Shown: positions 1 to 5,209 of the stretch, piece after piece
Numbering within the stretch: position 1 is the stretch's first letter
Layout: each line of letters starts with the position of its first letter
Assembly: GCA_031284765.1 (NCBI GenBank)
Contig: JAITXK010000137.1
Location: 1-5,209, forward strand
Direction: 5' to 3'
Source: Candidatus Symbiothrix sp.
GTDB taxonomy: Bacteria; Bacteroidota; Bacteroidia; Bacteroidales; Azobacteroidaceae
Length of the DNA stretch: 5,209 nucleotides
Made by a program: the position numbers and the translations under genes
Notes under the pieces: generated by a model
What the model saw: only the letters and a program-made list of their open reading frames with translations
Databases searched by the model: none
Told to the model about the DNA's origin: nothing

Positions 1-52
1 GACAAAGATAAAAGTTATTTTTTGTTTATGAGCAAAAAACACTAAAAAAGCG

Positions 53-60
53 TACCTTTG
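53..60 (+). promoter_or_regulatory. Bacteroidota-type promoter -7 element upstream of argD
   Basis: TACCTTTG matches the TAnnTTTG -7 consensus used by the primary sigma factor of Bacteroidota. It ends 25 bases before the argD ATG, so the 5' leader would be only about 20 nt. The -33 element is weak: a TTTG lies at 21-24 but is 28 bases away instead of the usual 19-21, and nothing better sits at the expected spacing. The flanking 1-52 is AT-rich non-coding sequence with no recognisable gene. This promoter would make argD the first gene of the argD-proC-ABC-F unit, although a gene further upstream could still read through. Confidence 0.6.
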
Positions 61-85
61 TACCAATAAACGAAGTATAGCGATT

Positions 86-1207
86 ATGAAATTTTTTGAT
101 GTGTTTTCCCGTTGGAATATCGAGCCGGTTTCGGCTTTGGGTTGCAAGGTCTATGACGTGGATGGCAACGAGTACCTGGATTTCTACGGCGGTCATGCCG
201 TGATTTCTATCGGCCATTCGCACCCCAAATACGTGGTGAAACTGACGGAGCAATTGGGTAAAATTGGTTTTTACTCCAATTCCGTGCAGATACCCTTGCA
301 GGACGAATACGCCGAAAAATTGGGCAAAGCCTCCGGTTATCCCGATTATTCGGTGTTTATGGTCAATTCGGGTGCGGAAGCCAATGAAAATGCCTTGAAA
401 TTGGCCTCGTTTTACAATCAAAGGAACCAGGTGGTTGCTTTCCGGAAATCTTTCCATGGCCGTACTTCCGCGGCGGTGCGCGTAACGGATAATGTCAATT
501 ATCAGGCGCCTGTCAACCAAAATATGGAAGTGGTTTTCTTGCCTTGGAATGATATGGATGCGGTTCGCAACGCATTGAAAAACAAAGAGGTTTCGTCGGT
601 AATCATTGAAGGCATACAAGGAATTGGCGGCATTGTTATCCCCGATACACAATTCATGCAGGAATTACGCCAAGTTTGCGACGAAACCGGTACCGTCTTG
701 ATTGTAGATGAAATCCAATCGGGTTACGGACGTTCGGGTAAGTTCTTCGCCCATCAACATGCCGCTATTCGACCGGATATTATCACGATTGCCAAAGGCA
801 TGGGCAACGGTTTTCCTGTTGCGGGAATGTTGATTTCACCCAAATTCACGGCTGTTTCGGGACAATTGGGCACTACTTTCGGCGGAAATCATTTGGCTTG
901 TGCGGCTGCTATTGCCGTCTTGGATGTGATGGAAGAAGAACAATTAGTCGAAAATGCCGCGAAAGTAGGAGCGTATCTGATCAATGAATTAAAGCAATTG
1001 CCCCAAATCAAAGAAGTGCGCGGACATGGTTTAATGATTGGATTGGAATTTTCCGAACCTATTAAACCGTTGCGCGACAAACTATTGTTTGAACAGCACG
1101 TATTTACGGGTGTGACAGGCTCCTGCGTTTTTCGTTTATTGCCGCCTTTGTGCTTGACGAAAGCGTTGGCAGATGAGTTTTTAGTGAGATTAAAAAGTAT
1201 ATTATAA
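86..1207 (+). CDS. argD: ArgD-type N-acyl-ornithine aminotransferase (class III, PLP-dependent)
   Basis: The product is a 373-residue cytosolic PLP-dependent aminotransferase of the acetylornithine/ornithine aminotransferase family. It is expected to interconvert N-acylglutamate semialdehyde plus glutamate with N-acylornithine plus 2-oxoglutarate in arginine biosynthesis. Visible family motifs are SGAEANE (95-101, cofactor phosphate loop), FHGRT (123-127), EGIQGIGG (175-182), VDEIQSGYGRSG (207-218, with Asp208 for the pyridine nitrogen), AKGMGNG (236-242, with Lys237 as the Schiff-base lysine) and TTFGGN (263-268). The chain is complete, somewhat shorter than the roughly 400 residues of the E. 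coli enzyme, and like Bacteroides ArgD as I recall it. There is no Shine-Dalgarno sequence before the ATG; this start fits the family N-terminus. Bacteroides species make arginine through N-succinyl rather than N-acetyl intermediates, so the natural substrate may be succinylornithine (inference). Ornithine aminotransferase (RocD) is the alternative, since proC is adjacent. The family is certain; the exact substrate is not. Confidence 0.88.
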   Translation: MKFFDVFSRWNIEPVSALGCKVYDVDGNEYLDFYGGHAVISIGHSHPKYVVKLTEQLGKIGFYSNSVQIPLQDEYAEKLGKASGYPDYSVFMVNSGAEANENALKLASFYNQRNQVVAFRKSFHGRTSAAVRVTDNVNYQAPVNQNMEVVFLPWNDMDAVRNALKNKEVSSVIIEGIQGIGGIVIPDTQFMQELRQVCDETGTVLIVDEIQSGYGRSGKFFAHQHAAIRPDIITIAKGMGNGFPVAGMLISPKFTAVSGQLGTTFGGNHLACAAAIAVLDVMEEEQLVENAAKVGAYLINELKQLPQIKEVRGHGLMIGLEFSEPIKPLRDKLLFEQHVFTGVTGSCVFRLLPPLCLTKALADEFLVRLKSIL

Positions 1208-1216
1208 AAACAGAAT

Positions 1217-1220
1217 GAGG
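1217..1220 (+). promoter_or_regulatory. possible Shine-Dalgarno sequence for proC
   Basis: GAGG lies 9 bases before the ATG at 1230 and overlaps the alternative ATG at 1215. It is one reason to prefer 1230 as the proC start. Bacteroidota often initiate without a Shine-Dalgarno sequence, so this is only supportive. Confidence 0.35.
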
Positions 1221-1229
1221 ATGACAAGG

Positions 1230-2027
1230 ATGAAATTAACCATTATTGGCGGAGGAAATATGGGCGGCGCCATCGCCCGCGGTTTAGTGCAAGGTACCAT
1301 TTTTCAAGCGAGTGATATTACTGTGGTTGATGTGTCGGATGCGCCCTTGAAAGCCTTGCGGGATTTTAATCCGGCCATTCGTGTTGCATCAAGTGATTAC
1401 AACAGCGTTGCAACGGCGGATATCGTCATCTTTGCCGTTAAGCCGTGGCTGGTACAGCGTGTCGTTGAAACCATTCGTCCCCACTTGAATTACGCAAATC
1501 AAATCATTGTATCCATTGCTGCGGGTGTTACTATCGACAACCTGAATGCTTGGTTGTTGCAGGAAAATAAAGAGCTGTCTTTGCCGTGCCTCTTTCGTTT
1601 AATTCCAAATACGGCAATTGCTGTGCGCCAAAGCATTACGCTGATTTCCACTCGCAATGCAACTTCCAAACAACGGGATTGTTTGGTGAATATTTTTGAC
1701 GAATTGGGTAGCACGGTCATTGTTGATGAAAGCAAACTGGTTGCCGGTACTGCATTGACTTCCTGCGGGATAGCCTATCTTTTCCGCTATGTGCGAGCTG
1801 CAATGTTAGCGGGCGTAGAAATGGGATTGTACCCCAAAGAAGCCCAAAACATGGTGGTCAAAACCATGCTGGGTGCTGCCTCTCTGTTGGATGACACGCA
1901 GCAAAATCCTGAAATTGAAATCGACAAAGTAACTACTCCCGGCGGTATTACGATTCAGGGCTTAAATACCCTGGAAGCTAACGGGTTTTCGGATGCGATT
2001 ATTAAGGCTATGAAGGCGTCGCGATAA
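1230..2027 (+). CDS. proC: pyrroline-5-carboxylate reductase
   Basis: ProC catalyses the last step of proline synthesis, the NAD(P)H-dependent reduction of 1-pyrroline-5-carboxylate to proline, in the cytosol. From the ATG at 1230 the protein is 265 residues, normal for the family. The N-terminal Rossmann domain shows the dinucleotide loop GGGNMG (7-12), AVKP (69-72), SIAAGV (95-100) and IPNT (125-128). The C-terminal dimerisation domain shows ALTSCGIAY (175-183) and the ProC signature KVTTPGGIT (233-241). In-frame ATGs occur at 1215, 1221 and 1230. I chose 1230 because the family N-terminus begins a few residues before the glycine loop and GAGG is suitably placed; the 1215 start would add five residues (MRMTR). 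The gene starts 7 or 22 bases after the argD stop, which indicates cotranscription. The loop normally written ALSGSGPAY is changed here to ALTSCGIAY, which I believe is shared with other Bacteroidota. Confidence 0.94.
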   Translation: MKLTIIGGGNMGGAIARGLVQGTIFQASDITVVDVSDAPLKALRDFNPAIRVASSDYNSVATADIVIFAVKPWLVQRVVETIRPHLNYANQIIVSIAAGVTIDNLNAWLLQENKELSLPCLFRLIPNTAIAVRQSITLISTRNATSKQRDCLVNIFDELGSTVIVDESKLVAGTALTSCGIAYLFRYVRAAMLAGVEMGLYPKEAQNMVVKTMLGAASLLDDTQQNPEIEIDKVTTPGGITIQGLNTLEANGFSDAIIKAMKASR

Positions 2028-2035
2028 AAGACATT

Positions 2036-3628
2036 ATGCTTACATTACAAAACATCTCATACACCCATCCCAATCAAGATGTGTTGTTTGACAACTTGTG
2101 TCTAAATATCAACAAACAGCAAAAAATCGCCCTGATTGGCAACAATGGCACAGGCAAGTCCACTTTGCTGAAAATCATCGCGGAAGAACTGACGGCTTCG
2201 GGCGGACTTCTTCAACGGGATGCTGTGCCTTATTATGTCCCACAGATTTTTGGACAATACAACGATTTGACGGTTGCCCAAGCCCTCCGGGTGGAAGATA
2301 AACTGACTGCACTGAAAGATATTCTGGACGGTCAAGTAACAGAAACCAAGCTCACTATCCTCAACGACGATTGGACCATCGAAGACCGCTGCATCGGAGC
2401 TTTCCGCTATTGGCATTTGGACGAAAGGAATTTAACGCAAACAATGGGCGCTTTGAGCGGCGGACAAAAAACGAAAGTCTTTCTTGCCGGCATCTCCATC
2501 CATCAACCCGAATTGGTATTGCTTGACGAACCGAGCAATCATTTGGATACGGCAAGCCGTCAATTATTATACGATTTTATCCAATCTATACCCTGTACGT
2601 TGTTGATTGTCAGCCACGACCGCCAATTACTGAATCTGTTGGATACGGTTTGCAAACTGACCAAACACGGAATCATGGTTTATGGAGGAAATTATGATTT
2701 TTATGCCGAACAGAAACAAATCGCGCAATCGGCATTAAGCCAGCAAATACAAAGCAGGGAAAAGGAATTGCGAAAAGCGAAAGAAAAAGAACGCGAAACC
2801 TTGGAAAGGCAACAACGCTTAGATGCTCGCGGAAAGAAAAAACAGGAAAAATCAGGTGTTGCCCGCATTATGATGAATACCTTGCGAAATAATGCCGAAA
2901 ACAGCACTTCTAAAATAAAAAATGTTCACACTGAAAAAATCGGCAGTATTTCGCAGGAATTGAGTGATTTACGCAAAGAACTCCCCGATATTGATAAAAT
3001 GAAATTCGGTTTCGATTCGTCCGCCATCCATTCAGGAAAAATATTGTTTACTGCCGAAAATATCAATTTTCGTTACGACGACTCGTGGCTGTGGCCGGAA
3101 CTTCTGAATTTACAAATAAGCAGTGGCGAACGCATTGTTTTGAACGGCTCAAACGGCTCGGGCAAAACCACCCTGATAAAAATCATTCTGGGACAACTGG
3201 AACCGCAAACAGGAATGATATCCCGCGCCGATAATCAATTCGTTTACATTGACCAGGATTACTCGCACATCAACAACCGACTCTCGGTTGTTGAGCAGGC
3301 ACAACAGTTCAACACTTCTGCTTTGCAAGAGCATGAAATCAAAACCCGCCTCAATCGTTTCTTGTTTCCGAAAGCGGATTGGGAGAAGTCATGCAGCACA
3401 TTAAGCGGCGGCGAAAAAATGCGCCTGATGCTTTGTTGTCTGACTATCAGTAGCCAGGCCCCTGATTTGATTGTATTGGACGAACCGACGAATAATCTGG
3501 ATATTCAAAATATTGAAATTCTGACAGCGGCGATTAATGAATATCAGGGAACATTGGTTGTAGTTTCGCATGATGTGCGGTTTTTGGAGGCGATAAATAT
3601 GGGAGCACAGTTCGCTTTGTGCGTTTAA
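2036..3628 (+). CDS. ABC-F family ATPase, duplicated ABC domains (ribosome-associated type)
   Basis: This 530-residue soluble protein has two ABC ATPase domains and no transmembrane segments, which is the ABC-F layout. ABC1 has Walker A GNNGTGKST (35-43), Q-loop Gln70, signature LSGGQ (140-144), Walker B LVLLDEP (160-166, Glu165) and H-loop His194. ABC2 has Walker A GSNGSGKTT (371-379), Q-loop Gln407, signature LSGGE (456-460), Walker B LIVLDEP (478-484, Glu483) and His512. Both sites look catalytically intact. Between them, about residues 224-335, is a long linker rich in Lys, Arg and Glu, predicted to be helical. It corresponds to the P-site tRNA interaction motif through which ABC-F proteins reach the peptidyl-transferase centre. 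The chain ends about 18 residues after the second H-loop, with no C-terminal coiled-coil tail of the Uup kind. The start lies 8 bases after the proC stop, so cotranscription is likely. The role could be translation-factor-like (EttA/YbiT/Uup group) or ribosome protection against antibiotics; the sequence alone does not decide. Confidence 0.9.
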   Translation: MLTLQNISYTHPNQDVLFDNLCLNINKQQKIALIGNNGTGKSTLLKIIAEELTASGGLLQRDAVPYYVPQIFGQYNDLTVAQALRVEDKLTALKDILDGQVTETKLTILNDDWTIEDRCIGAFRYWHLDERNLTQTMGALSGGQKTKVFLAGISIHQPELVLLDEPSNHLDTASRQLLYDFIQSIPCTLLIVSHDRQLLNLLDTVCKLTKHGIMVYGGNYDFYAEQKQIAQSALSQQIQSREKELRKAKEKERETLERQQRLDARGKKKQEKSGVARIMMNTLRNNAENSTSKIKNVHTEKIGSISQELSDLRKELPDIDKMKFGFDSSAIHSGKILFTAENINFRYDDSWLWPELLNLQISSGERIVLNGSNGSGKTTLIKIILGQLEPQTGMISRADNQFVYIDQDYSHINNRLSVVEQAQQFNTSALQEHEIKTRLNRFLFPKADWEKSCSTLSGGEKMRLMLCCLTISSQAPDLIVLDEPTNNLDIQNIEILTAAINEYQGTLVVVSHDVRFLEAINMGAQFALCV

Positions 3629-3639
3629 ATAATTATTTA
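3626..3639. repeat. 14-base perfect palindrome at the ABC-F stop codon
   Basis: TAAATAATTATTTA is its own reverse complement and includes the ABC-F stop codon. It has no G or C, so it would make a poor intrinsic terminator. A related AT-rich run (ATTTAAAATAAT) follows at about 3647-3658. It could be a regulator site, an AT-rich upstream element, or chance in AT-rich spacer. Confidence 0.45.
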
Positions 3640-3660
3640 TCTTCGCATTTAAAATAATAG

Positions 3661-3687
3661 TTAGCCTTAGCTTGTTTGTAAGGATAA
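3661..3687. repeat. imperfect inverted repeat overlapping the nrnA promoter
   Basis: TTAGCCTTA (3661-3669) and TAAGGATAA (3679-3687) are inverted copies matching at 8 of 9 positions, separated by 9 bases. The -33 TTG of the nrnA promoter (3672-3674) lies in the spacer. The arrangement would suit a dimeric regulator's operator. A weak hairpin ending ABC-F transcription is the alternative, but only AAAAATTG follows, not a T-run. Confidence 0.4.
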
Positions 3688-3701
3688 AAATTGTACTTTT
3701 G
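3672..3701 (+). promoter_or_regulatory. Bacteroidota-type promoter of nrnA
   Basis: A -33 TTG (3672-3674) is separated by 19 bases from the -7 element TACTTTTG (3694-3701), which matches TAnnTTTG. The -7 element ends 16 bases before the nrnA ATG, so the predicted leader is only about 12 nt. The promoter separates nrnA from the argD-proC-ABC-F unit. Confidence 0.75.
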
Positions 3702-3717
3702 CGAAAAATCACCAGCA

Positions 3718-4749
3718 ATGCTAAACAAAATCATCTCCGAACATCACATTCAGCAAGCCAAGAAGCTGATTGAAAAATACGATAAAATAGTGATTGTCAC
3801 CCATGTTTCACCCGATGGAGATGCCATCGGCTCATCTTTAGCCATGTACCATTTCTTGTTGGAATTGGGAAAATCGGTCAATGTACTTGTTCCGAACAAT
3901 TTTCCCGGGTTTTTGAAATGGATGAGCGGCGCCAAAGATATTGTGGTCGGTGAATGGAAACCAGCTTTAGCGGATGAACTGATTCAATCGGCGGAGTTAA
4001 TTTTCTGTCTGGATTTCAATATTCCCAAACGAAGCGGCGATTTAGGTGCAAGGGTGGAAAAATCTTCTGCGAAGAAAATCATGATTGACCATCATCCCGA
4101 ACCCGGGGATTTTTGTGATATAACCATTTCGCATCCTGAAATTTCTTCAACCAGCGAACTGATTTTCCGTTTTATTTGCCGTATGGGAATGTTCGATGAC
4201 TTTACCCGCACTTGTGCCGAGTGTATTTATACCGGTATGATGACCGATACCGGCTCTTTTACCTACAATTCCAACGATCCGCATATCTACTACATTATCA
4301 GCGAGTTGCTGGAGAAAGGAATGGATAAGGATGTCGTCTATGACCGAGTGTACAATCATTGTTCGGAAGGGAAACTGCGTTTGCAAGGCTATGTTCTGTA
4401 CGAAAAAATGAAAATCTACGAGCGCTATCATGCGGCATTGATTGTCCTTTCGCACGAAGAACAACAACGCTTTCAATGGAAACGAGGCGATACGGAAGGT
4501 TTGGTCAATATGCCTTTGAGCATTGACGGTATTTATTTTTCGGTCTTCATCCGTGAAGAAGAAAACATGATTAAACTATCGTTCCGGTCCAAAGGCGCTT
4601 TCCCATCCAATCAATTTGCATCCGATGTTTTTCAGGGGGGCGGTCATTTGAATGCTTCCGGTGGGGAATTTTACGGTACATTGGACGAAGCCGTCGCCAA
4701 GTTTGAAACTGCTCTGCTGAACTATAAAGGGTTGGCGGACGAAAAATAA
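3718..4749 (+). CDS. nrnA: NrnA-type DHH/DHHA1 phosphoesterase (oligoribonuclease / pAp phosphatase)
   Basis: The 343-residue cytosolic protein belongs to the DHH phosphoesterase superfamily. NrnA enzymes degrade 2-5 nt RNA fragments and can convert 3'-phosphoadenosine 5'-phosphate (pAp) to AMP, using a two-metal Mn2+ centre. The DHH domain shows HVSPDGDAIGSS (29-40, with His29, Asp33 and Asp35), CLDFN (97-101, Asp99), DHH (124-126) and TGMMTDTGSF (172-181, Asp177). The C-terminal DHHA1 domain has the substrate-binding motif GGGHLNASGG (307-316). All expected metal ligands are present. The ATG at 3718 is chosen although the frame stays open to a TTG at 3691, because that TTG overlaps the promoter -7 region and would precede transcription; 343 residues also fits the family. 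There is no clear Shine-Dalgarno sequence. The gene appears to have its own promoter and a separate one follows it, so it is probably monocistronic. The balance between nanoRNase and pAp phosphatase activity cannot be read from the sequence. Confidence 0.9.
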   Translation: MLNKIISEHHIQQAKKLIEKYDKIVIVTHVSPDGDAIGSSLAMYHFLLELGKSVNVLVPNNFPGFLKWMSGAKDIVVGEWKPALADELIQSAELIFCLDFNIPKRSGDLGARVEKSSAKKIMIDHHPEPGDFCDITISHPEISSTSELIFRFICRMGMFDDFTRTCAECIYTGMMTDTGSFTYNSNDPHIYYIISELLEKGMDKDVVYDRVYNHCSEGKLRLQGYVLYEKMKIYERYHAALIVLSHEEQQRFQWKRGDTEGLVNMPLSIDGIYFSVFIREEENMIKLSFRSKGAFPSNQFASDVFQGGGHLNASGGEFYGTLDEAVAKFETALLNYKGLADEK

Positions 4750-4810
4750 GCGATTGAATGGTGGATGTGTTTCACAAATTTGCTCGATTTATTCATTAAC
4801 TTTATTTCAC

Positions 4811-4841
4811 TTGGTCACCCATGTACTTTTACTTATCTTTG
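4811..4841 (+). promoter_or_regulatory. Bacteroidota-type promoter of the lipoprotein gene
   Basis: A -33 TTG (4811-4813) is followed after 20 bases by TATCTTTG (4834-4841), a full match to TAnnTTTG. It ends 18 bases before the lipoprotein ATG. The rest of the gap after nrnA (4750-4810) shows no convincing terminator, only short repeats such as TTTCAC and the 8-base palindrome CAAATTTG. Confidence 0.75.
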
Positions 4842-4859
4842 CCCTCTAAATTCATCCAT

Positions 4860-5209
4860 ATGAGAAAAGTAACTTTTTTTGTTTTTTCCGCCTTGTTTTT
4901 GACACTGCTTACTATCGCTTGTGATGACCAAAAAACGATGCAGGAATACATTCGTGAAGAAAATAAAGCCATCGAACGTTATATTCAAAAACAAGACATC
5001 AAGATTGTGAAGGACTATCCTTCCATGGAAGAATTCAAAAAAAACGAAAAGTTATACTATAAAACAAGCGGTAGTACGTATGTTTATTTCCATGTAGTGG
5101 AGCAGGGAGTTGATACGGTGGTACTGCCCAGACAGGAAGTGGTGGTCAGAAATGATTATTTTTATTACATCAAAGACTATATCACGGGCGATACTCTTCA
5201 CAATGAAGT
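4860..5209 (+). CDS. putative lipoprotein, DUF4827-like, 3' end beyond the window
   Basis: An open frame of 116 codons starts at the ATG at 4860 and runs off the window end without a stop, so it is partial. Residues 1-20 form a lipoprotein signal peptide: Arg-Lys at positions 2-3, a hydrophobic core rich in Phe and Leu, and the lipobox LTIA-Cys21. The mature protein would be lipid-anchored, with Asp at +2 and +3. Acidic residues near the lipidated cysteine can favour surface export in some Bacteroidota, but this match is incomplete. Residues 22-63 are charged and probably helical (EYIREENKAIERYIQKQDIK, 29-48). From about residue 65 there is a beta-rich, tyrosine-rich stretch (YYKTSGSTYVYFHVVEQG, 66-83). 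This layout resembles the Bacteroidota DUF4827 lipoproteins, thought to be related to FKBP-type prolyl isomerases; that assignment is from memory and moderate in confidence. The gene follows its own promoter and has no Shine-Dalgarno sequence. Function is unknown. Confidence 0.8.
   Translation, partial: MRKVTFFVFSALFLTLLTIACDDQKTMQEYIREENKAIERYIQKQDIKIVKDYPSMEEFKKNEKLYYKTSGSTYVYFHVVEQGVDTVVLPRQEVVVRNDYFYYIKDYITGDTLHNE

Noticed and set aside
26..652. Long minus-strand open frame of 208 codons opposite argD
   Set aside because: It lies antisense to a clearly conserved aminotransferase, its translation has no recognisable family motif, and it is best explained by the codon bias of argD.
1215..1229. 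Longer proC start at the ATG at 1215
   Set aside because: Not excluded, but the added MRMTR is not typical before the glycine-rich loop, and GAGG is correctly spaced only for 1230.
2036..3628. ABC-F gene as an ABC transporter ATPase subunit
   Set aside because: The duplicated ATPase domains with a charged linker, and the absence of any neighbouring permease, fit ABC-F rather than a transporter.
3626..3639. Palindrome as an intrinsic terminator of the ABC-F unit
   Set aside because: The stem would be all A-T with no loop and no following T-run, so a stable terminator hairpin is unlikely.
3691..3717. Extended nrnA start at TTG 3691, adding nine residues
   Set aside because: This TTG overlaps the -7 promoter element, so the extension would lie at or before the transcription start. 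The ATG at 3718 gives the expected family length.
3401..3718. Minus-strand open frame spanning the ABC-F 3' end and the nrnA upstream region
   Set aside because: It runs through the second ABC signature and Walker B regions and the nrnA promoter in reverse. The translation shows no domain features.

Overview
The window looks like ordinary core-genome DNA from the phylum Bacteroidota, most likely the order Bacteroidales. Two things point there. First, the upstream regions carry the Bacteroidota-type promoter -7 element TAnnTTTG: TACCTTTG at 53-60, TACTTTTG at 3694-3701 and TATCTTTG at 4834-4841. Starts mostly lack a Shine-Dalgarno sequence. Second, the proteins read like Bacteroides/Dysgonomonadaceae-type versions of their families, by recollection of family sequences and without a database search. 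All genes lie on the + strand. No RNA genes, mobile elements, CRISPR arrays or signs of recent transfer were seen.

Region 1 (1-3628) is a probable three-gene transcription unit. A promoter element sits just upstream of an ArgD-type class-III aminotransferase (86-1207). ProC, pyrroline-5-carboxylate reductase, follows closely (1230-2027, or from 1215). Eight bases after proC comes an intact two-domain ABC-F ATPase (2036-3628). The first two genes belong to arginine and proline biosynthesis, two branches of glutamate metabolism. The ABC-F protein should act on ribosomes rather than in transport, and it may simply share the transcript.

Region 2 (3629-3717) is an AT-rich intergenic stretch. It holds a 14-base perfect palindrome that begins at the ABC-F stop codon, an imperfect 9-base inverted repeat, and a good Bacteroidota promoter. 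This promoter drives region 3, an NrnA-type DHH/DHHA1 phosphoesterase (3718-4749), which degrades nanoRNA and/or dephosphorylates pAp.

Region 4 (4750-5209) has a 110-base gap with another good promoter, then the start of a lipoprotein gene at 4860 that runs off the window end. Its signal peptide and lipobox are clear, and the mature part resembles the Bacteroidota DUF4827 lipoproteins. I see no obviously novel system. The points most worth checking are the true substrate of the aminotransferase, the altered ProC active-site loop, the role of the ABC-F protein, and the unusual leader and operator architecture before nrnA.
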